64,000 nucleotides of DNA from Diadema setosum. Its lineage: Eukaryota; Echinodermata; Echinoidea; Diadematoida; Diadematidae. The position numbers and the translations under genes were made by a program. Under the pieces are notes generated by a model. That model saw only the letters and a list, made by a program, of their open reading frames with translations. It did not search any database and had not been told where the DNA came from. The stretch is taken from the NCBI RefSeq assembly GCF_964275005.1, contig NC_092693.1, forward strand, positions 28,594,173 to 28,658,172. Direction: 5' to 3'. The first letter of the stretch is position 1, and each line of letters begins with the position of its first letter. This document shows, piece by piece, positions 38,401-53,710 of the stretch.

Positions 38401-41400
38401 CTCAGGAAACTGCAAGGTCTAAACCAGAAACAACCAAACAAAAACAAAAACAAAAACTAGCATCCACACCAACACCACAGAATCAAAACTAGTTTCCCCC
38501 GATCAAACCAATCAATAGGCTCTTCACAATTTCACACTGACAGGGTAATTCAGACTACATGAAAGAAACGGCAGAAATCTCATAAATCAATTTCCTAGAA
38601 ATAACCATTTAATACCAACTGCTGCAAAATTAAAAGGCAAATCTTGGAGGGTGAAATATTCAGGTTGCACATTAGAAGCTACTGAAACATCGGAATGGAT
38701 GGAACTTTTCTTTCTTCTTTTCCCTTACAAAAACCTACATGCTCAAAACAAGTACCGCTGATCTATATACATTGGTCACAATTTTATTTGATGGCAAATT
38801 CTTAGACGTCTTTGATTTGGATAAAAACACTCATATCAAAATGGAATGAGATCCTCCAATAGGGATTTTTCTACTAAACGTTTATCCCCATAGAGCTCCT
38901 ATACCATACTCTTTAGTAATATCACATTTTTGCAGGATTGTTTCTCATATCACCCTACTTCCTTATATCTCTCTTCTGCAATTCAAACTTTCTCGCAAGT
39001 ACTTGAATTTAAAAAAGAAATTAACATAAAAAAAATCTAAAATCATTTGACACAAATATTCAAGATGAAATACTCTTTTAAATCTTGTTTCCACTTTTCT
39101 TGTTCCTTGACATCTGTTTTTCTTCCCTCCATCTTTCTTACGCTTGCCTTCTCTCTTTATTCATCTCTCTCTCTCTCTCTCTTTATCTATCTATCTCATT
39201 CTCTCTTTCTCCATCGATCTATTTATTCAGATTGTATAAGTTGTTATTTTCGCATACAGATATTTTTGCGACTGAGGAGGTCATGGACATTTTCACGAGA
39301 TGTTATTTTCGAGATTTGACACTGATGTTATCGTAAGTGCACTATTACAAAAGCGCATGGCGACATTTTCGCGTGTTGTTAAATTTGCCAGCCAACAGTG
39401 ATTCGCGAAATTTGCGAAAATCAAACCCTCGCGAAAATAACAGCTTATACAGTATTCATTATTTGTAATTCTATCTATCAGTCATTCTGCATATCTAACT
39501 TTACCCTATTTCTATGCCCTCACATTAACCAGTCAGCTGCAAACTTGCCATCAGTATAAAAATGTTGCCGTCTCACTGTTAAGGCAATGTCTGATTAATA
39601 CTATATTCCTTTTGTTTTCTTATGGCTAGCATAAAAAGTTACATATAAGGAACAGATATACAGAAAATATACACCACTGAAGTTCACAGATCAACCCAAA
39701 CAGTACTTTATACTTGTTTATGTAAGCATAATACTGACCTCGCTGCATGTTTACAAATGTAGAGACACAAACACAATAGTCACATATATCAAGGCCTAGA
39801 CTACATCTTAAAAAAATGAAATGACAGTCATGGTGTATTACAGCAGTTAGGAGGAAGGGTTCTCTATATAAAGACTTCATGGCCCATATTCACAAAGGTG
39901 GTTTAAATATAGTCCACACGATTTATGAAAATTTCTTCTGTGTAAATATGGGTGACAGATCCCATACGCCAACAGACATGCAATAATGACCATGCGATGA
40001 TACTGGTACTCACATATAAAAGGTACATGTAAGCCCGCTTTGCACTTATTTAAGTCAATGGACTACACTCAAACTACGGCTTTAATCTAAACTACCTTCT
40101 TGAATATGGGCCAACGAGATTATGCCTAAAAGTGCTAATGTAGTTTTAGTGACAAATATGTATTTTGGTAACAGCAGAATGTACACTACTAAGAGGAATC
40201 CACACTAACATGTGATGTGTATGAAGGATTTCTTGCTCACAAAACAAACAGACAAACATACACACAAACCAACCTCCCAAGAAATGATCGCCATATATTT
40301 GGGTCCATAAGCAATTGCTTGATGGAAATTATTTTAGCAACTAACATCCAAAGCATGCTACAAAATATCTCCTTTCACACAGTCATGGATGCAGCTAAGT
40401 CTCCTGACATACTTTCTGCTGATTCCTATCAAAATATATCTAGAGTAACTTTTCAGCTCAATGTACACAGTGTAACTATATCCTATTAAAGGCACTTAGC
40501 CAGAGCAAATGGCTGAAAAAGTCAAATACTGAGCTTTGAAGATTAGTAGAATGTAATCTTTATCTTTTAGATTGCATTCTAAATACTGAATACTCCTACG
40601 TACTGGGTAGGACTTGATTAAACGATTTGTTAATGTAATGTAATTTTTCCGCTACCTCTGAATCAAATGTGATTTAAATTTTTGACTTAATTGATAATCT
40701 GGTTAATCAGTTAAAATCTGCCCTCCTCGGCCCTAATTACTCGAGTAGAGGATATGGCATTCTGCAATAGTCTGATGTCATCCCATTAAACTGATATGGC
40801 CAGCTTACTCCCCAGGCTCTGTATACGGGTACTGGTCAATTGCCTCTAGACATGCTAATGAAATGGATGCCTCACTCACGACATCAGACTCAATTTTGTG
40901 TGCTAGGAACTTTATTTCCAAATCAGAGCACATGTCAACATGACTGCATACCTACAATTCTGAAATGATATTGCTCATAGAAATCTAAATTACAATGGCA
41001 TCACAAACAAAATTTGACACTGTGAACAGAGGAGGAATTTTTTTTTTTTTTTTTTAAAGAGTGATTAAGATATAAGCTTCAGGGAATATTCCAGTAGCCA
41101 GTATTCTTTTATACTTTGTTCGAAAATAATTCATGCAGCCAATCTTGAAACAGGTGACATCAAATGAATTTTGGTGCATTTCTGCTGCTCTACCTCTCAC
41201 TTTCAAGAACCAGAAAAGATACACCCTGAACTTCCTGGGGTTTGGGTTGTTTTTGTTTTTGCTTTGTTTTTTTTTTTTTTTTTTTTTTGTGCGTGATTTT
41301 CTTTCAGGGAGGGCACAAGGGTACCAAGTAGGTGAAGCCACTCATAAAAACTTATTGTCACACAGCACTAGCTTTTCTTTCTTCTTGCCATATCAAAAGA

Positions 41401-44400
41401 TCTATCTTGTAGATACCATCTTATGGTGACAGCTCATCATCATGGGTGAATCACAAGGTAGGTTTTATATACTATAAAAGTAGATATTTTCGCAGTGTTG
41501 AAATTTTTCGTGCATTTCGCGTAATTAGAAGCTAATGCGAAAATAGCATCACAAAAATATTTTTGCTTACCATAATGTTGCAGTAGTTACTGTCGTGATT
41601 CCGCGGAATCAAAGACACGCAAAACTCTTCTTAATCAGCCGAGCGCGAAAAATTAGTCGCGCAAAAATATCCTCTTTTACAGTACCCATTGTTTAGTGTC
41701 TTTGTGGGATGGTACACTTTCAATGCATCCTGCTCTTCACAAGAGGCGAAAAACCTCATCAGTACTTTTTTGTTTTGTTTTTTGTTTCAGCTATTTCATA
41801 CAAACTCCTTAAAAAGTGACATATAAATAGCTTCCAAGCACAATCAAGCGTGCATCGCTCTCAGTTTTCTCCCCCCCCCCTTTTTTTTTCCTGTGAGAAT
41901 CCCAGGATGGCACTGGAAAAAAAAAAAAAGATCAAGGTGGGAAACCATTCACTGCACAGCACATCTTTTTACAGGGGCATCGAATGGATAAACAGATGTC
42001 TACAAGCACCTGATGAAGAACATTCATGCACGTTCAATAAAGAATGATTAAAATCTTGCCATGCGATTCACTGATGACCTCACTTCTTGCATAATCATGC
42101 TTTTTCTTTGACTATCGACCAAACATACCAGTTAAAATGGTAAAAACTGAGGAATACATGTGCTGTATAGGTCAAATATTTCACGAGATTTTATTTCCAT
42201 GAATATCGCAAGTCAAGTGATGGTCACAAATTTAAAAACACACAAAAAACATTTACTCTGATCCCAACATGAATGTGATGCGCACGCATACATTTCTCCG
42301 TTCAGTATTGCACTCCACAACTGCGAATTTAACCATTCGCAAAATTAACATGAAGTCCTGATTCAGAAAAAAAAAAAAAAAAGAGACTCGCTATATATAT
42401 GGTGTATACAGTTTTCTATATGATGCACCATAAAGACGATCAGCGGGAAACCGCTTGGAGAGTTTCGGTGCTACATGGTGTTGGAAGCGAAGAATTCATA
42501 TCCTCTAGGAGCAGTCTGAGAAGACTGGTTACCAAGACAACGCGACAACGAACTACTAGGACATCATGTGCAAACTGCACACGACACAGGTGGAGGGGTA
42601 CAAAGTTTGCAAAATGTGTGAATGTGCAGTGAAACATGGTTGGCAATCAAGCAACAGACAACCAGCATTCCAGACAATATTGACAAAAAGGTTGGGTACA
42701 AACCACATAGTCAATCCCATTCCATAACATACCACAGTACAGTGTATTTTGTATCACAAGATTGATCGTGGGGACAGCAATAGCACACACAGTGTACAAC
42801 ATACAGGAGTTGCACAAGGGAAAATAAAAGAATCCAACATCCAGGAATGTGGTAGGAGAGAGGTTATAAAAATAAGGAGAGAAAGTAAAATACTCTTCAG
42901 TTAAGAGGAAGCTGAGAAGAAAGGATGAGCAATAATATGAAGAACACCTTTAGTAGGAAAGTCCTTTGAATGCTAACTAGAAAGAGTGCATTAATCTACT
43001 CTTGAATTAAGAAAAAGAAAAATGACTAAGAAGATGAAGAAGAAAGTAAGAAAATAATCACTGTGACAATAAATGCCAATGAAGATGATGATTTTCTTGA
43101 TAGTGCAATCACTGTCATAAACCTTTATCGTAATGGTATCTACTGCTGTTGGTTCTTCATACCATGGTCAATCTCCCCCCCCCCCCCCCAACATTATGGT
43201 GGCTGTATACTACATTTTTACCCTGATCACTGAAGCACTCAAACTGGTTCTCAAGTCACTGCCTTGTAAGGGGAACTATTACACACACTCTTACAAAATG
43301 TTGAGGGGGAAATGAAGGCGTTTAACAAACCAAAGTGTATCACTTTGGGAGAATGAGACAGTCACACGAAAGGTACCATGTAGGTGTTATCCATACTAAA
43401 GTACAATCAATAAGCTTGTGTCTAATGTAAGTTGTAATGGCTGTACACAAACCTGTCCCTGTTGAATGAAATGGTAGCAAATCAAATGAAATTGATCTCA
43501 CATGCATTGGCTCAGCTAAGATAGGATTTGTCCTAATCTTTTAAATTGTTACCATAAATGATAACTCTTTAGGTTAAAAAAAGTGAAAATAGATATTAAA
43601 AGTGATGGGTGCCGAGACCCAAAACAGAAACAAACAATAAAATGTCAAAGAAGGAGAAGGAGAACACGACCAAGAAGGAAAAGAAGAATAGAAGAAGAAA
43701 TAGAGAAAGGAAACACAATAAAGAACAAGATGAAGAGATAAGAATAAAGTCAACTGCAGCCTTGAAGGCAGGCTAAGACATACCTCCTCTTGATGTTTTC
43801 CTTTCATGCTCTCCATCTCCAGCTGAGATTTACTCAGGGAGTCCTCCAGCTTCTTCATCACTTCTGACTGTCGTTGGATCTGAACGAACAACAATGGAGG
43901 GGAAAGAGCTTGTGACTAATCTTCCTGGTTTCACAAGTCTTTCAATGAAATAAGTTTCTGCATTTTACACCACATTCTTATTTCTTTATTTTTTGTTTTG
44001 GTTTGTTGTTTTTTTTTTGTTTTTTTTTTTTGAAAGTCTATCTACATAAACAGTAATTATTGATGGAAACCTAAAATGAAAACGTGAAAATGAATAATTT
44101 TTGACACAATCAAAGAAAAGAAATTTTGACACAAAATGTGTGTATGTACAATGATGATACAGAAACCAATAAATCAAATCAAATAAAAAAATCAAAAAAA
44201 ATTCAAAAATTTGGGACAATATGGTGGATGAAGTGTCATAGCATATATGATATGGCATACACAGAGATCTGACAATGTATTATATCTCCGGTCAACAAAC
44301 CTCTATTTTTGCAAGCATAGGACAAACATTTCCTCATTGACCGATTTGAGATGATGGCAGGACGGACCTATTCAAAAACCTGCACTTTGTATGGTAAAGT

Positions 44401-47400
44401 GATGATCCCAATATTGATAGGTATTCTCACAATTAGTTTGCTTGTTTGAACACACACAATCTGATTATTGCTAAATGTTGCTGCCTAACGAACAGTTCTG
44501 ACATAAGTATGTGCCAACACATATTACAGGAATGTTTGTCCAATATTACTCCACATGTAAGTATCTCAGAGGGTGGGTGGGGGGTTGATGGATAAGATGA
44601 AGACAATACTTACCTCTGATGTCCTGCCTTGGTGTTTAGTCTTGAGCTTGGCATTTTCACTACTCAGTCTGTGCAGGGCGTTATCCCGTTCTGACAGCTA
44701 TAGAGTTGCAGAAATGGCTCAAAGTTAGCTTCAAGGATACAGTACACTTTCTTGTGATAACAATTACACAAATTGACATCCTGCTAGCTAAGTAAGAAGA
44801 GGAGGAGGAAGGAAGAGGAGAAGAAGGAGGGTGAGGAGGAGAAGGAGGAGGGGGAAAGGAAGAGGGGGAGGGGAGGACGAGAGAGAGAGGGTGGAGGAGG
44901 AGGAGCAGAGGGAGATGAGGAGGAGGAGGAGGAGGAGGAGGAGGGGGAGGAGGGGGAGGAGGAGGAAGAGTAGGATGGGGAGGAGGGGGAAGGATGAGGG
45001 GGAGGGGAGGATGAGAGAGAGAGAGGGTGGAGGAGGAGGAGGGGAGGAGGAGGAGGAGGAGGGGGAAGGAGGAAGAGAAGGAAGAAGGAAGAGGGGAGAA
45101 GGAGGTTGAGGAGGAGGAGGAGAGGGAGGGTGAGAGAGAGGAGGAGGAGAAGGAGGAAGGAAGGGAGAAGGAGGAGGAGAGGGAAAGGAAGAGGAGGAGG
45201 AAGAGGAGGAAGATGAGGTTGTGGGGGAGGTCAATGGCAATGAACAGCAGTATTCATCTCCACAGTGATGATTAATCTTGAAAGTTTTAAGAGTACCATG
45301 AAAAGCACACATGTTACCTATTAATGACAGCTCAAGTAGTAGAAATGTTACATTATTGTAAGTCAAATTCCAGTATACCATCTGCCTAGTAAAATAAATC
45401 ACAAAGCAACTAAAAGGCATAGCAAGTAAGTACTCAAGGACAATAAAAAGCGATCATAGAACACTAATTTGATTCACTATACTTTGATTTTCACAGCAAA
45501 ATACCTGCATAGTTTCAACATAATTTAAACATATGCTGTTCTAAGATGGAAAATGATAAAAAAAGTCATGGACTAGCAGGGGATGACTGCTACCCATACA
45601 TGGCCCAATATAGCTCCATAAAATGTCAGTGAATCTTGATGATTGAAAACTTGAGTAGTCAAATCAAGCTCCTACTTTTGAGAGTATATCTCTGTGCTGC
45701 TGGTGCATTGTTTCAGTGTCGTTTTTCAGTTCTGCGATCAGGTCATCCTTTAGTTTCATCTACACAGGAGGAGAAAAAGAAACAAATTAGGACAGGTTAG
45801 TGGTAACACTAATGACAGCCAAAACATACATTTACCCAGTCCCTTCAAACAGTTGCTGAATGGAAAAAAAAAATCTGACTCTTACTTTTACCAGCCTGAG
45901 GCCTCTTAGAAACGACTCCTGAAAATGTCATTGACAATGTAAACAAAGAGTTTGTGGATGATAAAGACAGACGGACGTAATTTCAGTACCTATGTCAGCA
46001 ACATGGCATCTTAAAGGGAAGATAAACCCCAAGAGCAATGTGGATTGAGTGAAAGCAGTAACATTAGTAGAACACATCAGTGAAAGTTTGAAGAAAATCG
46101 GACAATCGATGCAAAAGTTATGAATTTTTAAAGTTTTGGTGTTGGAACCGCTGGACGAGGAGACTACTAGAGGTTATGACGTATGAGTGGACAACAATAC
46201 CAAGAAAATATAAAGAAAATTCTACAAAAATCCATTTTTCATGAAAATTACAAATTCCATCAACTTGATATTGACATATGTTAAGGGTAGCAATTATTCC
46301 CCCTGCTTTCTGAAAGAGGTTGGTCCATTGCTCTTTCATTATTCTAGAAAAGTGAATTTTTGTTGAATTTCCTTTATATTTTCTTTGTATTGTTGTCCAC
46401 TCATACGTCATATCCTCTAGTAGTCTCCTCATCCAGCGGTTCCAACACCAAAACTTTAAAAATTCATAACTTTTGCATCGATTGTCCCGATTTTCCTCAA
46501 ACTTTCACTGATGTGTTCTACTAATGTTGCTGCTTTCGCTCAATCCACACTGCTTTTTGGGTTTACCTTCCCTTTAAGGCATCTTTGACATAGCCATCTT
46601 GTTAGAATGACAATGATATCATGTGGACATGATTTTTGACTTTTGCCATTGCAATATCCCTTCAGATACATACACATTTCTCTACAATTGTTTTGAAAGG
46701 AATTATGCTGGATGTGTAAGAACAAGTCTATGATAAGTCTCTGGCAGAGTCAGGAAAATAAGTGTTTCTTTAGCAAAAGAAAAGTATGAATTAAGTGACT
46801 AAGTCAAGGGCGAAACAAGCAAGGATCACAGCACCAGGAAAGTTGCCCCCACATGGCTGACACACTGCCACTTATAGTGTTATTGCGACTTGATGTAAGA
46901 CTATCTCAGGTTGCATTACAGTCTGTAACTCTTACAAACGATGTCATTATTTAAGGTGCTTCTATACACTTAGTCATCTTCATTCAACTCTCTCTGTGAG
47001 AGAAATCTAATTTAAAACAGACAAATGCACTTAATCTGTAGTGGCAATGATAGTCTCAGTCAATGATAATAATATCAAAAGTAGTCACAGGTTACAATCA
47101 ATGATATCTATTCAAGTGTTTTACACTTTTACAGTACAGCCATAGTAGGATAAAAAAAAAAGAAAAAAAAACAGAAGACCTTACTTGTATTTTTTGCAAA
47201 CCAAGCATAAGGTTTAGTACACGGAATACAACGATAGAACTGGGTAATATCGGTAAAACTTGATCACCATACTCTTCCCACATGCTATTCAAAGTTTAAT
47301 AATAACACTCATACTTTAAACAGAACAATGAATGAGATGAAGAAAGAGACTACTCAGTGAAACATAGTACACATTCTATTAAAGTTTATAAACTGCAGAA

Positions 47401-50400
47401 GAACTGAATACATGGCTTGATGAGATATATATGAGAGGAAAATTTTTCATCAAATTGAGTCAAGTACCAGCTCTTAGGCTTCCATTCAATTTTTTTTTTT
47501 CTTTAATTAAATTTCTGTTCTCACTCCTCTTCATGTGAGATAAGTAAGTCAACTAGGGGAGCTCTCAAAGGCTGAAGTCTCAAGTTTATCAGCTGATACA
47601 TCATCGCAGAGATAAGTCTTTGCAGTGAAGTACCGTACTTTGCGATTGTGCAAGGAAGGCTTACTGCTTGACGAAAGCATTATAAATGAACTCATGCATT
47701 ATTTCATTGGGAAGATTTGGCTACTGTCAACACTTGATACCATCATCCAAGACACTAGAGAGCCTCATGTTGACATGCTTACAGCCCCGTCAATCTAGAC
47801 AGACAAAAGATCTAAATTAGTTTGATAACAATGTGAAGAGCAGTTATTTACTTAAGCATTCAAGGTATTTTGATCTGAGAGGGACAATTTTTTGTGAGGT
47901 TTGCTTTGCTCTTCATTCTGCTGGAAATTTCTTGATCGGATATGATTGAAGACACAAAAGGAAAATGTTCCTCAGAAAAAAAAAGATGACAAGCAGGTAC
48001 ACAGTGTTATTAGACATGATGATTTAGTGAGCAGGAATTGGATTCTAGTTCTAGCTATTCTTATCCCATCACTAAATGGCAATATTTTCATTTTACTTTT
48101 TCTCTTTTTTTTTTTTCTTAGCGGGCTGGGTGGGGGGAATGGAGAAGCTGATTTGAATTCATTTTCCCCTTTTTTTTTGTGCATTTCCACAAACAAAAAT
48201 ACACAAGTAGTATGAGACCTGGGAATCACGTTGCAACATAAGCAACAATCTCCTGAAACAAATTTACCACAAAACATAGGGAAAGTAAAGACAAATGGGG
48301 GAAAGAAGAGGGCTATGATTCCAAGATTTGTTACATGCTGCATTCATGAAGATGGTTTAAGTCAAAAATATGGTGTAAACTTAGTCTATGGACTAAAATA
48401 AGCTTGAAATAGGTGTACCTTACTCACGCAAGTATCAATGGCAGTTATTATTGCTGATGTACACAATCTGTCAAGGGTATTTACACAGAAAAAATTTGCA
48501 TAAACCATGGACTAAATTTAAACCGCCTGTGTGAACTGTGTGAACAATGGCCATAATATCTATTGAGCCTAGATCAACCTGTCCCTCTGGGGAAATTGAT
48601 GGAAAGCTGAGATTTCATCTGTGGCATTGTTGAAAAAATTAGCTTTCACGAATCACACTGAGGGAATATACCAAGGGCTCACTTGAGCTCACTTGAGCCT
48701 TTGGCTCAGGAGAGCTAATAAATGTTAGTAAGCCAGAAGAAGTGGGAAGTGTTGGTGGACTCTTACCGCCTGAGAGAGTGATTTCTCCTTGTTCTGGATG
48801 GCCTGGTAATCACAGTTCACTTCATGCAGAGTGGTCTCTAGCCTTTCCACCTGTACAGAGCAGCAGACTAAACTCGATAGCCAACACTCACAGCTACAAA
48901 CACGACAATATGCGTCAGTACAATGGGATTACATTGCAATACCTTCACTATGTTTGTTATTTTCCTCATTCCATTCATTCATGTATTCTTGTATCTCACA
49001 TCAAACAATTCTACATGTTCGTTTTATCCTTAATTCAAGACATGGATATATAGCATCAACTCTTCCATTTTGCTTTGTCTTGCATGCCCTTGTGAGGAGT
49101 TTTGGTGTAAGGGGCATTCAAGACGATTTATTTAATTTCACATCATGTAATACATGAATCGAAAGTGACATATATAAATTTGTGGTCCTTGAGCAGATAA
49201 ACAAATTCTTTAAAAAACCCCAAACATAATACACTGAACAAGGATGATGACATAGGGGGCTGAAATATTTCAGTATAAAGGCAGCAATGTCATTTCATTA
49301 CAACACCACATGCTAGAGGCCCTGTCACACTAGAGCGTATTGTGGCAACGAATGTCCAACGAATTTTAAAACCTGAAGTTATGTTCGCAACCGTTGCCAA
49401 TACTTAAATATTTTGTAGCATGTTTGCCGTCCTGTGTATTCATTAGCTATTTGTAGGGATTTGCAGCAATATGCTGGAGCTAATTTCTTATTTTGCACAT
49501 ATCCAAAATCAGGAGCTGGTCTCCCTATATCATTGATGAAAACTAGAATTCAGGTCCTAATGATGAGGGTCCTAAAGAACGACTTCGTAGTGGTCTATCC
49601 ACTGGGCCACAACAGCTCTTAGCTCACTGTGAATATAGAAGTGACTCGAGCATCACTGATGCACTGTGAGCTAAAACATGGTGCTTACCTCTTCTTTGAC
49701 AGTGTGGTGCATTGACTTGGCATCCTGAAGTTCTCGCTCCAAACTGTCTATCACTTCATCTTTGGAATTGAGCTGTGATGTTGCATTGTGAAGTTTGTGC
49801 CGGATCTGTTCAAGGATGAGTTCCTGCATGACAAGAGAAAGGAATATTCAAAAAGAAAGAACCAGTGAATCAATAACTTTACTGTTGTCCTTCTCCCTCT
49901 TCGTATGGTACAATGTGCCTGGTTGAAACTATTAAAATTTGCTGACTACTGCTGGTCACCTGGGGCGAACCATGAGGGGTTGGCATCATTCGCCCATTTT
50001 CTTGTGTGTGTAGGTTGGTGGACCACATCTGGTTAGCACCCTGCTCTTTGTGACGAACGAAGTGGGATATTCACATACATGAGTCATGATTAATTCACAC
50101 ACAGGACCTCTGTAAATGTCCTATCCAAGAGATAGTGTGTATAGACTCTTATTAGAGGGGATGTACGAATACACACAGCATTGCTCAGCTAGACTCGGTA
50201 ATCACTTTACAACAGGACACAAGTTTGCAGTGTGACCACTACTCATACACATCATCACCATTATATCATCACTGACATCATATCCAACATTATCGTCACC
50301 ACTATGACTTTTATCACCACCACCATTGACTATCATCATAACCAACATCTTCAACATCAAAAGCGTGGTTATCAATATACCACTTAAACAGAGAGATTAA

Positions 50401-53400
50401 CATCTCAGCCGTACCTGTGAGGACAGCCGTTCCTCAGTCTTGTGTAGCTGCTCGGTGAGAGCCATCTGCTCAGCTTTTGACTTCTGGATCTCCTCGTTCT
50501 TTTTGGATGCCTTCAAAATTCCATCAAGACAGGCAGAGAGGAAAACAAAACCATCAATGCTACATGTTTCTTTTCAATGTGTATCTATTTCACTGTCAAT
50601 CTCTACTGCCTTGCACAACGTCTTTGAATAAAGTTTGGAAATCGTAAAGTCTGAAATTAATGGCAAACCTTCAATCAATCTACAGATCTCTAACAACAGT
50701 CCCACATCTTCTACAAATTACATCAGTGATGTAAAAAAAAAAGTGGTTCTCATATCAAATCATTTCAAGTCATAGCATCTAGCCATTAAAGGGTATGCAA
50801 TGATGACACCCAGCATGGGTAACAGATTTGGTCTCCAGAGAATGAGCTCATAAGAGCATACAGGTGAAAGAGTAAGCAGCTGGTGTAAGTCACATGAATG
50901 TTTTTTTCTGTGCTTGTCGAAAGTTTACAATAGCTCCTTTTCCTGTAATACACAAATTAACTTCAGAAAATGGATACCAGTATTTTGGTTTGCACTGCAA
51001 TGACAAATACAGCAGATTCTTGGCTGCTTGTGAGTGAAAAACTTCCTACTTGCTCTCATACATGAGTTACCTGACAAAACATCTGTATGTTTGTTTGGTC
51101 ACTGTGGTAACTTACACGGTAGACACTCTCACCTCAGCAGTGAGAACTTCCAACTCACTCTGACAGGTAAGTTATTCTAAATATCTTCCATCTGTCTGTT
51201 TGCTGGTATTTGTTTGTTCTTTGTAGAATCAAACAGAGTCGACAACCTAACCTGATGAGTAAGAACTCTCTGCTCAGTCTGATGCAAATGTTATCTTAGA
51301 AAGCTTATGTCAGTGAATTCTTTTTTGGATCATCATAGAGAGCTATAGTTTGTGATTTTTTTTTTTTCATGCCACTAGAAAGCTTCTGTTCATGAATTCT
51401 TTTCATATCGCTATAGAAAGCTTATTTGTGAATTCTTTCAAGATAAACAAACAAACAGACAAAACAGAGTAGGTATCCTCACCTCATGAGTGAGAACCTC
51501 CTGCTCACTCTGAGAAGTGATGTGCATGGCCTGGATGCGGGCAGCCAATCTTCCATTCTCCTCCACTGCATCCTTGTACTGTTGTCTGGCAGTCTTCAGG
51601 TCTGACTCCAGCTGTGCCATGGATGACTCTTTTCTGTTCAGCTACTCAAAAACAAACAAACAAAACCAAAACACAGAATCAGTTCATCATCAAGGAGAAA
51701 GTGTTACATATTGCCACTTTCTAAAATTTCTCATCACGGGAGGAGAAATATCTTACTCTGAACACTGGCATTGACAAGACCAGTTGAACTACAACTGGAA
51801 GCACAATATACAGCCAAAACCAAGTAAGAATCATATCAAAGATACTCAAAAGAAATGCAGGCATACAATTAGTGCCAGAAGTGTCACATTGATTTGAGAA
51901 GTAGGAGACTGCCTAAAACTATGCTGGTAGTTCACATACAATCCTCTTACTGCATTGTTTGCACAGTATTTTGGGGACAGTGTAAAGCCCAATCTAATCC
52001 AACAACAATCCATCTCCTTCCCACCTCTTCCTGGGATCGGCGCTTCTCCTCCTTGGCAGCCAGGAGCTGGACCTCGAGTTTCTGCAGGGCTGTCTCCTTC
52101 CTCTGCCCATCATCGCTGGCTGCACGGTGCTGCTTCTGTAGTCTGTCGATGGTCTCCTCCCGGTTTGCTACCTGAAGGACAGCAATCAGTATCAACATCA
52201 TAATGCAATCTGACAGCTCAGGGATATACTGTAAAACGAGGAATGCTCATGTGCATTTTAATTTTGCAAATTTCGCGAGAGCCAAGATTCGTGAAATTCA
52301 CATGCACGCAAAAGTTCTTGTCTACACTATATGCACTAAATGTTAGAGGCAACTCACAAAAATTCAGTGCAGTGAAAAAGGCTGTCGGCTCCAATTAGCA
52401 AAAATTTCTTGCCGCAAAAATATCTCGTTTTACAGTAGAGTATTGGCATTGACATTGCACTATTCATTTGATGATTTGCCAACAGTCAATGCAGACCTCC
52501 AAACCTTTCTGACTGAAAAAAAAAAAATAGGGAAGATTCGGCTCAAAAGTAGGAAAGGAAGAGCAGTTCCCATAGAAGTGAGTAGTCAAATTATCAAGAA
52601 AGATAAGAAAATCCTCTTGAAACAAGAGCTGGGAATGGTCAAAATTAAGAGTCTTTCCTCCACATTCACGATAGTTGGGAGGTCTGGTATACTGAAGATA
52701 ACCAAAACAGGTGTCAGCTTTCACAGATACTGCCACTGAACTCCTGTTTAATGATATGATACCTAAGACCCGTCCGGCTTTGCTGCCAGATGTTTGTCAC
52801 TTTTAAATATGACAATTCTGAGACAACATTTCTTCGGCTCTAAATGCTTTAAGATTTAGAAATAGTTAGTACTTGATGGAGTGTTGGGCAAAACATGCTT
52901 TGTTAATGTGATACTTTAGTTGCCCAACATGGACAAATTAGACAAAATATGCACTTTCGTCCCCAATTTCATTGGCCTGTTGAAGATGAGCTCATTTTGG
53001 AATACAACGTATTTCTCATGCTCCGGACTAGTCTTCAAGAGGTGAAACAGATATGTCTAAATGGATTGAATGTTGCCCAAACTTTTACAAACTCCATGAA
53101 GGCCAAGAAAGATTGCAAATAGCTGTACACATCCGCAGAGTTTTGCAGCAATGATTAGCAAGCATGTGCACAAATGGCTCTTACCTTGATTTACTTCTCC
53201 CTTCCCCTATCTCTCTCTTCACTTTTTTCTTTTCTTTTAACAACCGTGTGGCTTTGTTAACTCAGAAAAAATTAATGCAAAGCAAAGCAACTATAAAAAA
53301 ATAAAAAAAAACTGAAAAAAAAGAAAAAAGCAACAACAGAATGCTGTATGACTTCATTTGCTTTCCAAGACATGCAGAAAGAAAAGTTAATTTTGAGTGA

Positions 53401-53672
53401 TATGAGTTCTGAACAGCCATCTACCACAGTGCTCTGAAGTGTGACTTTTTATCACAGGTAGTGACTCACAATCCAAGCAAGTAGTCTGTTACTCAGTGTG
53501 CGTTGTGGCTCAAGGGCCACTTTCATACAGGGGTTTGCCATTATTCTATGCTAACAATACTTGCGGGTGTTACCATGGCAACAAATCAATGTCTATTATT
53601 GATTCTTGGTTGACTTGGGCGCTGTCATGGTTAGATGCAATTGCAAGTGAAGTGCTCTGCATAAAGGCTTGG

Positions 53673-53710
<38 letters not shown>

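Larger units (their letters stand above)
36424..43783 (-). other. Intron 14, longest intron (about 7.4 kb)
   Basis: No exon-like GC-rich coiled-coil stretch found. It begins (sense strand) after exon 14 and ends in a C/T tract (36428-36477) before exon 15. It contains three MITEs (39233, 39891 and 41470), one 42168-type repeat, CT and A/T microsatellites and a G/T run at 41269-41288. The rest (about 36700-39150 and 42400-43700) shows nothing I recognise. Confidence 0.6.

Noticed and set aside
42399..42632. 77-residue + frame ending with a Cys/Arg-rich stretch (CANCTRHRWRG)
   Set aside because: It faintly recalls a transposase C-terminal cysteine motif, but there is no other transposase sequence nearby.
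44788..45420. 210-residue minus-strand frame rich in S, P and L, and the + strand R/E/G-rich frames
   Set aside because: It is the translation of the GGA simple-sequence tract; no gene features.
52443..52739. 98-residue + frame next to a MITE
   Set aside because: Lysine-rich and without known motif; antisense to the coiled-coil gene; likely chance.
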